A stretch of 7,255 nucleotides of DNA from Actinomycetes bacterium. GTDB taxonomy: Bacteria > Actinomycetota > Actinomycetes > Actinomycetales > Demequinaceae. The notes below the pieces were generated by a model that worked only from the letters and a program-made list of their open reading frames with translations, was not told the DNA's origin and searched no databases. The stretch is taken from NCBI GenBank assembly GCA_023428185.1, contig JAEYYZ010000193.1:1-7255 (forward strand), written 5' to 3'. Below are positions 1-5,563 of the stretch, piece by piece (the stretch's first letter is position 1; every line of letters starts with the position of its first letter). The position numbers and the translations under genes were made by a program.

Positions 1-1003
1 TGAACCCGGGCAGTTCATCCGCAGCGTGCATCGCCACGGGAACCGTAGTGGCTGCTCCGAGGCCTGCAAGTGCGAAGCCTGCAATGACCATGGGGATGCT
101 CGGGAACAGCAGAGCCATACCCATACCCACCGCAGTGATGAGACCCCCCGTGCGGACCACTGCACGCTGGCCAAAGCGATCGATGAGTCTGTCTCCTGTG
201 ACCCGTCCAATGAAGTGGAACGCCATGAGAGCCACAAAGCCCATGGCCGCAAGCGAAGGGCCAGCGCCAAGCTCGTCGCGCAAGTAACTCGCGGCCCACG
301 TGAAGCCCGCGTCCTCCACCCACACTCCAAAGATGGCGATCAGGCCAAACGCGCTGAGCAAAGCCCACGAGCGTCCCGGGACGTGACGGAATCCGCGCTT
401 CACCTCTATGGCATCGGCGCCTGCGTCATCCTCCACCTGGTCAGGGCCACGCAAGACCATCCTGTGCGCCACCACATTGGTAACGATGACGATAGAGGCG
501 GCCACTGAGAGGTGAACAACCACTGGGATCCGCAAACCTGCCGCCGCAGCGCCCATGAGCCCACCAAGCACGGCGCCCACGCTCCACATGGCGTGGAATC
601 CGTTGAGCAGGGATTTGCCGTGCGCGCGTTGAACCCGCAATCCGTGCGCGTTCTGGGCCACGTCAGCCACCGCATCAAGGGCACCCATCGCAAAGAACGC
701 CACGGCAAGCAACACGCCGGAGGGGGCAATGCCCACAGCGACGCCCACGAGGGCCATGGAAAGCATCGAGACAAGCGCCACTCGCGCGGAGGTGTAGCGG
801 CGTACCAGGGGAGCGGCCGCCAAGCCGAGCATCAAGGCACCCAAGGCGGAAGCAGCCACGGCCACACCGAAGGCGCTATAGCTCAAGCCAAGGTTGTCGC
901 GAATCTCGGGGTAACGAGGCACGATGTTCGCAAAACCCATGCCGTTGGTCAGAAAAAGCAACGTGACAGCTATTCGGGCGCGACGCACCGCTACGTGGTC
1001 CAC
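1..1003 (-). CDS. MFS permease, MosC/YbjJ-like, 3' end outside the window
   Basis: Reading the minus strand from a GTG at 1003 gives 334 uninterrupted residues that run off the left edge. About 60-70 C-terminal residues, probably the last two of 12 helices, are missing. The protein is very hydrophobic and has landmarks of the MosC/YbjJ/fucose-permease-like branch of the major facilitator superfamily. These are an N-terminal helix ending FLTNGMGFANIVPRYPEIR (17-35), GALDAVADVAQNAHG (107-121), SLLNGFHAMWSVGAVLGG (131-148), a VEDAGFTWAASYLRD segment (229-243) and the second-half cytoplasmic loop GRVTGDRLIDRFGQR (266-280). A charged central loop (about 185-212) separates the halves. The start is supported by GGAGG four bases upstream; a second in-frame GTG lies five codons in. 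Substrate cannot be told: family relatives are assigned to sugars, rhizopine or unknown solutes. It is divergent from doxX. Family call strong, function unknown. Confidence 0.88.
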   Translation of the reverse strand, partial: MDHVAVRRARIAVTLLFLTNGMGFANIVPRYPEIRDNLGLSYSAFGVAVAASALGALMLGLAAAPLVRRYTSARVALVSMLSMALVGVAVGIAPSGVLLAVAFFAMGALDAVADVAQNAHGLRVQRAHGKSLLNGFHAMWSVGAVLGGLMGAAAAGLRIPVVVHLSVAASIVIVTNVVAHRMVLRGPDQVEDDAGADAIEVKRGFRHVPGRSWALLSAFGLIAIFGVWVEDAGFTWAASYLRDELGAGPSLAAMGFVALMAFHFIGRVTGDRLIDRFGQRAVVRTGGLITAVGMGMALLFPSIPMVIAGFALAGLGAATTVPVAMHAADELPGF

Positions 1004-1041
1004 ACATCCTCCGGTTCGTGGGTGACCCCACCCCTCACGGA

Positions 1042-1047
1042 AGCCTA
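1042..1047 (-). promoter_or_regulatory. Candidate -10 element for the MFS gene
   Basis: On the minus strand this reads TAGGCT, a match to the actinobacterial TANNNT -10 pattern. It would place transcription start near 1035 and give a leader of about 32 bases carrying the GGAGG ribosome site before the GTG at 1003. No convincing -35 hexamer is seen at 16-19 bases. Single-hexamer evidence only. Confidence 0.4.
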
Positions 1048-1095
1048 ACCGGGTCCGGTGGACTTCCATTCCCAAGGCTTCTGGGACATCCGTCA

Positions 1096-1129
1096 GGGAC
1101 TAGTCCCGTCCCGGGACCAGGGTCCCGGG
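1096..1129. promoter_or_regulatory. DosR/DevR-like operator cluster (paired GGGAC/GTCCC inverted repeats)
   Basis: Two adjacent palindromes sit between the divergent MFS and doxX genes. The first is GGGACTAGTCCC (1096-1107). The second is CCCGGGACCAGGGTCCCGGG (1110-1129), a perfect inverted repeat with 9-base arms and a 2-base spacer. The second has the length and architecture of the mycobacterial DosR box, whose published consensus is TTSGGGACTWWAGTCCCSAA; its central 14 bases have the form GGGACC-NN-GGTCCC. A further half-site GGGAC lies at 1083-1087, and GTCCC at 1108-1112 overlaps the second box, making six half-sites in 1083-1126. The 20-bp box is centred about 42 bases before the start predicted from the -10 at 1150-1155, a usual activator position. 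Assignment to a DosR-type response regulator is inference; another regulator with a GGGAC half-site is possible. Confidence 0.55.
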
Positions 1130-1149
1130 CCAGGACCTCAAGGGGGCAA

Positions 1150-1155
1150 TAGCGT
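1150..1155 (+). promoter_or_regulatory. Candidate -10 element for the first doxX
   Basis: TAGCGT fits TANNNT and would start transcription near 1162, giving a leader of about 63 bases to the ATG at 1225. Nothing like TTGACA stands at the -35 position. That position is instead occupied by the 20-bp inverted repeat, as expected for an activator-dependent promoter. Confidence 0.4.
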
Positions 1156-1224
1156 CGGGGTAACACGTCAAAGGGCGTGAGGTCAAAGGCCACAAGCCAG
1201 ACCGCAACTTCAAGGGAGAGTTCC

Positions 1225-1812
1225 ATGGCAAAGGCAACAAACGCCGCCGAAGTCGAGACCACCTCGCCGGCCGCAGGTAGCAAGCTCGGTTTCCGTTTCC
1301 TCAGCCTCACGCGCATCGCGATCGGCTTCATCTTCTTGTGGGCTTTCCTCGACAAGCTCATTGGTCTGGGTTTCAGCACCTGCCGCGACAAGGAGACCAA
1401 CGTGGTCGACGTCCTCTGTGAGAAGGCATGGCTTTCTGGAGGCGCCATCACCAAGGGCTACCTCGGCTCGTCCACAGGCCCCCTCGACGACCTCTTCATC
1501 TCGCTGGGCGACCAGCGCTGGACCGACTGGTTCTTCATGCTCGGCCTGCTGGGCGTTGGTCTCGCATTGATGCTGGGCATTGGCACCAAGATCGGCGCGT
1601 GGGCCGGTACCGCACTGTTGATCATGATGTACGTGTCGCACGCATGGCCCGGCACTGGTGGCAATGCCACCAACCCGTTCCTTGACGACCACATCATCTA
1701 CAGCCTCGCTGCCATTGGCATCGTGTATGTAGAACTCCAACGCCAATCCATTGGCCTGGGCAACTGGTGGCGCTCGCTGTCAGTGGTTCAGAAGAACCCC
1801 TGGCTGATCTAG
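1225..1812 (+). CDS. DoxX-family integral membrane protein, copy 1
   Basis: The 195-residue product belongs to the DoxX family (related to the DoxD subunit of thiosulfate:quinone oxidoreductase). The biochemical role of actinobacterial members is not settled; membrane redox functions are proposed. Four helices can be placed: about 25-48 (ending FLDKLIGLGF), 102-120, 123-139 and 157-171, with a soluble, Ala/Thr-rich N-terminus. Family landmarks include WLSGGAITKGYLGS (69-82), a WTDWFFMLGLLG stretch (99-110), LGIGTKIGAWAGT (117-129) and NPFLDDHIIY (150-159). Cys53 and Cys65 bracket a variable loop after the first helix. The ATG at 1225 is chosen over an in-frame GTG at 1177 because GGGAGAG lies just upstream and the N-terminus then matches copy 2. 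It is followed by a terminator, so it is probably monocistronic, and may be controlled by the DosR-like box upstream. Confidence 0.9.
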   Translation: MAKATNAAEVETTSPAAGSKLGFRFLSLTRIAIGFIFLWAFLDKLIGLGFSTCRDKETNVVDVLCEKAWLSGGAITKGYLGSSTGPLDDLFISLGDQRWTDWFFMLGLLGVGLALMLGIGTKIGAWAGTALLIMMYVSHAWPGTGGNATNPFLDDHIIYSLAAIGIVYVELQRQSIGLGNWWRSLSVVQKNPWLI

Positions 1813-1826
1813 ACCCTCCTCAAGGG

Positions 1827-1867
1827 CGGGGCCAACGTGAGAAATCGCGTTGGCCCCGTTGTCTTTT
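1827..1867 (+). terminator. Rho-independent terminator after the first doxX
   Basis: CGGGGCCAACG (1827-1837) pairs perfectly with CGTTGGCCCCG (1848-1858), an 11-bp GC-rich stem with a 10-base loop. A T-rich tail, TTGTCTTTT, ends at 1867. It lies 14 bases past the doxX stop, so it should separate the two doxX transcripts, at least partly. Confidence 0.85.
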
Positions 1868-1869
1868 GC

Positions 1870-1900
1870 GTGCGCGGTTCACCCAGCAAACTGGGCGCAC
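1870..1900. repeat. Bulged inverted repeat in front of the second doxX
   Basis: CCCAG (1882-1886) and CTGGG (1891-1895) form a hairpin with a CAAA loop. Flanking GTGCG (1870-1874) and CGCAC (1896-1900) extend it across a one-sided 7-base bulge. It covers the -35 zone of the candidate promoter at 1907-1912, so it could be an operator. It could also be fortuitous in GC-rich DNA. Confidence 0.35.
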
Positions 1901-1906
1901 CTTGGA

Positions 1907-1912
1907 TACCGT
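1907..1912 (+). promoter_or_regulatory. Candidate -10 element for the second doxX
   Basis: TACCGT fits TANNNT and lies downstream of the terminator, giving a leader of about 44 bases to the ATG at 1963. No good -35 is seen at normal spacing, and no GGGAC/GTCCC box is present here, unlike upstream of copy 1. Confidence 0.33.
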
Positions 1913-1962
1913 GTGATTGAGGCCGGTGCGGCCCCTCATGATCAACTCAAAGGAGAGTATTC

Positions 1963-2529
1963 ATGGCAGAAGTACATGTTGACGCGAGCGCCACCGAGTC
2001 GAAGATGGGCTGGCGATTTCTGAGCCTCACGCGCATTGCGATTGGCTTTGTTTTCTTGTGGGCCTTCCTCGACAAGCTCATTGGCCTGGGCTTCAGTACC
2101 TGCCGCCAGGAAGACAACTCGGTGGAGTTCATGTGCGAACGCGCATGGCTTTCGGGCGGCGCCATTACCAAGGGCTACTTGGGTTCCTCTAGCGGCCCCC
2201 TGGCGGACTTCTTCATCTCGCTTGGCGACCAGCGCTGGACCGACTGGTTGTTCATGCTGGGGCTCCTGGGAGTGGGGTTGGCGCTCATGCTGGGCATTGG
2301 CACCAAGATCGGTGCCTGGGCCGGTACGGCTCTGTTGCTCATGATGTACGTGTCGCACGCGTGGCCCGGTGCCGGTGGCAACACCACCAACCCGTTCCTT
2401 GACGACCACATCATCTACAGCCTCGCTGCCATCGGCATCGTCTATGTAGAACTGAGGCGGCAATCCATCGGCCTGGGCAACTGGTGGCGCTCACTTGGAG
2501 TGGTGAAGAACAACTCCTGGCTGGTCTAG
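1963..2529 (+). CDS. DoxX-family integral membrane protein, copy 2
   Basis: This 188-residue product is a tandem paralogue of the upstream DoxX protein, about 85% identical by eye over the shared 175-residue core, with the same four-helix plan and the same WLSGGAITKGYLGS and NPFLDDHIIY landmarks. The differences concentrate in two places. The short N-terminal tail is shorter here and unrelated in sequence, and the loop after helix 1 is one residue shorter. That loop keeps its two cysteines, Cys47 and Cys58. The ATG is well supported by AAAGGAGAG seven bases upstream. Its TAG shares the palindrome CTAG (2526-2529) with the stop codon of the convergent glycosyltransferase gene. With its own promoter candidate and no DosR-like box, it may be expressed under different conditions from copy 1. 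The substrate and partner are unknown. Confidence 0.9.
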   Translation: MAEVHVDASATESKMGWRFLSLTRIAIGFVFLWAFLDKLIGLGFSTCRQEDNSVEFMCERAWLSGGAITKGYLGSSSGPLADFFISLGDQRWTDWLFMLGLLGVGLALMLGIGTKIGAWAGTALLLMMYVSHAWPGAGGNTTNPFLDDHIIYSLAAIGIVYVELRRQSIGLGNWWRSLGVVKNNSWLV

Positions 2530-3659
2530 CGACCAGTCGCTACGAGATGAGACTCGTGGAGCGCGAGCATGCGCTTCACGGTCTCGTCCCAGGGCATGGT
2601 TTCAGCGCGCTCGCGCGCCCGCTGGCGACGTTCGGCGGGATCCCACGCCAAAACCTGTTGCACGGCGTCGGCAAAAGCCTGGGGCGTGGCCTCCGCGGCC
2701 ACTCCCGCGTGACCCACTACTTCCGGTAGCGCCGATGCCGCGTTGACTACCACGGGTGTGCCCGAGGCGAGGGCCTCGAGAGCGGCCAAGCCGAAAGTCT
2801 CGATGGGGCCCGGGGCAATCACCACGTCCGCACTCGCGAGCAGAGAGGCAAAGCGTTCGCGGTCTGACATGAAACCCAAGAAGGTGATGGGCAAGCCACG
2901 CGCACGTTGCTCCATCGCCGCAGCAATGGCGCCGGTGCCCGCGCTCATCATACGGACCTCCACCCCGCGCGCGGCGAGTTCGCGCACGGCATCTATGGCC
3001 AGTTGCGGGCGCTTCTCGCCGCTCAAGCGTGAGGCCATGAGCAAGAGCGGCGTGCCCTCCGGCGCATACTCTTCGCGCAGTTCCTGCGAGTAGCGCGAGG
3101 GATGGAACGCCTCGAGATCCACGCCCAGCGGCACCAAAGCCGTCTCGAGACCGGCCCGCCGGAACTCGGCCGCCGCAAAGTCGGTGGTGCACACCACGGT
3201 GCTGAAACGTCGGTGCGTGCCTGTGTTGTGCCAGTCGGCGAGGCGCGTCACAGGGAGCACGTGCGCCAGCCACGCCGGCATGTTGGCGCGCAGTACTCCA
3301 TCCGCGCGTTCGTGGGCAAAGAACACTGAGGGAATGCCGCGAAGCCGAGCCCACTTGCCCACATTTCGCAGCGTGGTTCGGTCCGAAACCTCCAACACGT
3401 CCGGTGCAAAATCAGCCACAATACGCCTCACCGCTCGAGTGCGGGTGATGACACGGTAGCCACCGGAGAAGGGAAGGCGGGGAGAGCGCACGGTGATGCG
3501 CCTCCCGTGCGGGGTGAGTTCGTCTCGGTCCGCATCGCCCGGCACCACGAGCAACACCTCATGCCCGGCAGAGAGGTAACCCCTCGCCAGTGCGTGCATG
3601 GCGGTACGCAAGCCTCCGGACGTGGGCCCATAGAAATTCGCAATATGCGCGATCCTCAC
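2526..3659 (-). CDS. pimC: GT4-family mannosyltransferase, PimC-like
   Basis: The 377-residue protein is a GT-B fold, retaining family 4 glycosyltransferase. The N-terminal half has the acceptor-side loop NFYGPTSGGLRTA (8-20). The C-terminal half has RLSGEK, with the phosphate-binding Arg211 and Lys216, and the family E-x7-E motif at Glu287/Glu295 inside an APGPIETFGLAALEALASG segment (282-300). From memory it resembles mycobacterial PimC, which also has NFYGP-SGGLRTA, an LEVSDR-TLR stretch and CTT-FA. PimC adds a mannose from GDP-mannose to phosphatidylinositol mannosides. Donor and acceptor here are inferred from that resemblance. The GTG start at 3657-3659 overlaps the mgtA-like stop by GTGA, indicating translational coupling as the second gene of a two-gene unit. 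No terminator follows: the stop shares CTAG with the convergent doxX copy 2. It acts on the cytoplasmic membrane face. Confidence 0.87.
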   Translation of the reverse strand: MRIAHIANFYGPTSGGLRTAMHALARGYLSAGHEVLLVVPGDADRDELTPHGRRITVRSPRLPFSGGYRVITRTRAVRRIVADFAPDVLEVSDRTTLRNVGKWARLRGIPSVFFAHERADGVLRANMPAWLAHVLPVTRLADWHNTGTHRRFSTVVCTTDFAAAEFRRAGLETALVPLGVDLEAFHPSRYSQELREEYAPEGTPLLLMASRLSGEKRPQLAIDAVRELAARGVEVRMMSAGTGAIAAAMEQRARGLPITFLGFMSDRERFASLLASADVVIAPGPIETFGLAALEALASGTPVVVNAASALPEVVGHAGVAAEATPQAFADAVQQVLAWDPAERRQRARERAETMPWDETVKRMLALHESHLVATGR

Positions 3660-4798
3660 GCAAGCCTCGCCACGGGCCGATTCTGACGCTCACCGATAGC
3701 CTCGTGGTAGTACTCAATGAGGTCCGCGCACACCTTGTCCCACGTGCGCCCCTCGACCGCAGTCCTAGCAGCCACCGCCATCCGTTGCCGCGTGGCCTCA
3801 TCCACGCTCAACGCACCCACGGCTCGAGCCATCGCTTGCGGGTCGCCCGGTTCGTACAACAAACCCGTCACGCCTTCTTCCACCAAGTCCACGGGCCCGC
3901 CACGGCGAGGAGCCACCACGGGCACTCCCGATGCCATGGCCTCTTGGATGGTCTGGCCAAACGTTTCTAGGTCGCCACAATGCACAAAAATGTCAAAGGA
4001 GGCGTAAGCCCTTGCCAGGTCATCGCCCTGTAAGAACCCGGTGAAGATCGCATCCGGCAGTGCTTGCTCCAACGTGTCACGGGAGGGTCCATCACCCACA
4101 ACCACCACGCGCAGCCTAGGGAGGCCGGCAAGGGCTGCCAAGTCCTCCACTCGTTTCTCGTGTGCGAGCCTGCCCACGTAACCCACTACCACCTCGCCGT
4201 GAGGTGCCCACTGCTGCTTGAGGGTGGCATCGGCACGGGATGGTGAGAAGCGCTCAGCGTCCACACCCCGTTGCCACAAACGCAACCGAGGCACGTCGAG
4301 TTGCTCCAATTGGCGCAACGCGTGCGTGGAGGGCGCCAACGTGAGGTCCGCCCGTTGATGGATGCTGCGCACGCGGTCCCACAGAATCCCTTCCCCCCAC
4401 GCCATGTTGTAGCGGGGAGCGTACGAGGGCACTTCTGTTTGGTAGACAGCGACGCACGGTAAGTCCAATTCGTTGGCGGCTCTCACCGCTGTCCAACCCA
4501 ACGTCATGGGTGACGCGAGGTGAACCACGTCCGGGCCGTACTCCTCGAGCGTGCGTGAAATCTTGCCCACGCCACTCAGTGCCACCCTGACATCGCCATA
4601 CCCGGGCCAACCCATTGCAGGCAAACGGGTGATGGAGGCTATGCCGTAGCGCACCGGTCCTTCGGAGCCGCGAGACTCGGGCGCAATGACCATCGCTTCA
4701 TCACCGCGGTTGGCGAGGAAGTCGATGATGCGTAGCAACGAGTTGGTCACCCCATTGGAATGAGGCAAGAACGACTCGGCTACCAACGCAACCTTCAT
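3656..4798 (-). CDS. mgtA: GDP-mannose-dependent alpha-mannosyltransferase, MgtA-like
   Basis: The 380-residue protein is a family 4 (GT-B) glycosyltransferase resembling MgtA (Rv0557, earlier called PimB). MgtA transfers mannose from GDP-mannose to a glucuronosyl-diacylglycerol lipid in mycobacteria and corynebacteria. Visible landmarks are MKVALVAESFLPHSNGVTNS (1-20), DVVHLASPMTLGW (90-102), VAVYQTEVPSYAPRY (116-130), the RGVD loop (177-180), VGRLAHEK with Arg210 and Lys215, VVVVGDGPSR (231-240), and E-x7-E at Glu278/Glu286 (ETFGQTIQE). Length is normal. It is the first gene of the pair with the PimC-like gene, which starts inside its stop codon. No standard ribosome site precedes the ATG: GGAG is only two bases away, so the message may be leaderless. 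The acceptor could be an inositol lipid or a glucuronosyl lipid; sequence alone does not decide. Confidence 0.87.
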   Translation of the reverse strand: MKVALVAESFLPHSNGVTNSLLRIIDFLANRGDEAMVIAPESRGSEGPVRYGIASITRLPAMGWPGYGDVRVALSGVGKISRTLEEYGPDVVHLASPMTLGWTAVRAANELDLPCVAVYQTEVPSYAPRYNMAWGEGILWDRVRSIHQRADLTLAPSTHALRQLEQLDVPRLRLWQRGVDAERFSPSRADATLKQQWAPHGEVVVGYVGRLAHEKRVEDLAALAGLPRLRVVVVGDGPSRDTLEQALPDAIFTGFLQGDDLARAYASFDIFVHCGDLETFGQTIQEAMASGVPVVAPRRGGPVDLVEEGVTGLLYEPGDPQAMARAVGALSVDEATRQRMAVAARTAVEGRTWDKVCADLIEYYHEAIGERQNRPVARLA

Positions 4799-4804
4799 GG
4801 CTCC

Positions 4805-4810
4805 ATTGTG
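4805..4810 (-). promoter_or_regulatory. Possible leaderless -10 element for mgtA
   Basis: CACAAT on the minus strand lies exactly six bases before the ATG at 4798. It keeps the A2 and T6 positions of TANNNT, as in a promoter that starts transcription at the start codon. Apart from this and the copC hexamer, the divergent region 4799-4927 shows nothing firm. Confidence 0.28.
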
Positions 4811-4915
4811 GCGAACCTGGGCGCGGTGGCGCGCGGCGCACGGCTACCGGCGCGTGAATGTCTTGTTGCGAAGACGTGAATTCTTGGCCGGGTCAGGGTC
4901 CCGGCGGTGGTGGTG

Positions 4916-4921
4916 GATACT
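4916..4921 (+). promoter_or_regulatory. Possible leaderless -10 element for copC
   Basis: GATACT (four of six matches to TATAAT) is followed by six bases and then the GTG at 4928. No ribosome site is present for that GTG, so a leaderless transcript would explain the start. Confidence 0.3.
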
Positions 4922-4927
4922 GGCCGG

Positions 4928-5518
4928 GTGTCGTTGACTCGTCAAAGTGTGGTGCGCGCGGTTGCTGGGCTCTTTACCACGCTCGTGGCGATCGCTTGGG
5001 TGGGTGCGCCTGCTGGTGCGCACAGCCAATTGACAGGCGCGGAGCCTGAAGAGGGTGCCACCGTAGTGGCGCCGCACGAGGTAGTTCTCACGTTCAATGA
5101 GGAACTTCTCCAGTTGGGCACCACGCTGACACTCACCGACGCAACCGGCCAAGTCTCCGAACTGACCCCGGGTTACCCGGAGCCGCATGTGGTGGCGGCA
5201 GAGCTTGCCGACTTGCCCCCTGGGCCCACCACCGTGACATGGCGTGTGGTTTCCGCAGACGGCCATCCCATTGAAGGGGTGTTGACATTCGAGGTGGCAC
5301 CCTCAGCGCTGCAACCGGCAGTGTCCGCGCCCTCTTCACCCACGCCCGATGCTTCAGACCCGGCCACTGCGTCGGCTCCCGCATCGCCTCCGCCCACACC
5401 CACCACGGTGCCCATGCCCGAGCAATCAGGCGGCGTGCCATGGTGGTTGTGGGTGGCCTTAGCGACGGCCATTGCCAGTGCGACGGGCATTGCGGTGTGG
5501 AGTGCTCGCAAGAGGTAA
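4928..5518 (+). CDS. copC: CopC-domain copper-binding protein, secreted and membrane-anchored
   Basis: The 196-residue product has a signal peptide (about 1-31; basic start, hydrophobic core, then APAGA-HS). Cleavage there leaves His32 at the mature N-terminus, as in CopC, where that histidine binds Cu(II). The CopC fold follows (32-123), with PEEGATVVAPHEVVLTFNEEL and the hallmark VVSADGHPIEG holding Asp111 and His113, the other expected Cu(II) ligands. A Pro/Ser/Thr/Ala-rich linker (125-170) leads to one C-terminal helix (171-192) and a short basic tail, so the domain should face outside. This is a CopC/YobA-type protein without the CopD membrane domain, and copD is not in the window. Start choice is uncertain: GTGs at 4907, 4910 and 4913 are in frame, and AGGG lies upstream of 4907. 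I prefer 4928 for the signal-peptide length and the leaderless -10. hemC starts 45 bases downstream on the same strand. Confidence 0.88.
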   Translation: MSLTRQSVVRAVAGLFTTLVAIAWVGAPAGAHSQLTGAEPEEGATVVAPHEVVLTFNEELLQLGTTLTLTDATGQVSELTPGYPEPHVVAAELADLPPGPTTVTWRVVSADGHPIEGVLTFEVAPSALQPAVSAPSSPTPDASDPATASAPASPPPTPTTVPMPEQSGGVPWWLWVALATAIASATGIAVWSARKR

Positions 5519-5551
5519 CCGCAGGCAGTGTGACAGCGGCCCCTGCCGTGG

Positions 5552-5557
5552 GACCAT
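5552..5557 (+). promoter_or_regulatory. Weak leaderless -10 candidate for hemC
   Basis: GACCAT lies six bases before the GTG at 5564 and keeps only A2, A5 and T6 of TATAAT. hemC has no clear ribosome site (GGGA at ten bases is distant), so either read-through from copC or a leaderless start is possible. Confidence 0.2.
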
Positions 5558-5563
5558 AGGCGC

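Larger units (their letters stand above)
1225..2529 (+). repeat. Tandem doxX gene duplication
   Basis: The two doxX genes are direct repeats separated by 150 bases. Similarity covers almost the whole coding region from the first helix to the stop codon but not the promoter regions. The longest identical tract I find is 49 bases, at 1667-1715 and 2384-2432. Many third positions differ elsewhere, so the duplication is not brand new. Confidence 0.85.

Noticed and set aside
372..383. Palindrome CGTCCCGGGACG, containing the same GTCCC/GGGAC half-sites as the doxX operator
   Set aside because: It lies inside the MFS coding region with the half-sites abutting rather than spaced, and is explained by Arg/Pro/Gly codons in GC-rich DNA.
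1177..1224. Upstream GTG start for doxX copy 1
   Set aside because: The ATG at 1225 has a proper ribosome site, and its start region corresponds to the start of copy 2.
4896..4903. GTCCC half-site upstream of copC as a second DosR-like site
   Set aside because: It has no inverted partner at proper spacing; a single five-base match is expected by chance.
5519..5563. Possible terminator between copC and hemC (GGCAG paired with CTGCC)
   Set aside because: It has only five base pairs, a long loop and no T-run, so it is not a credible terminator.
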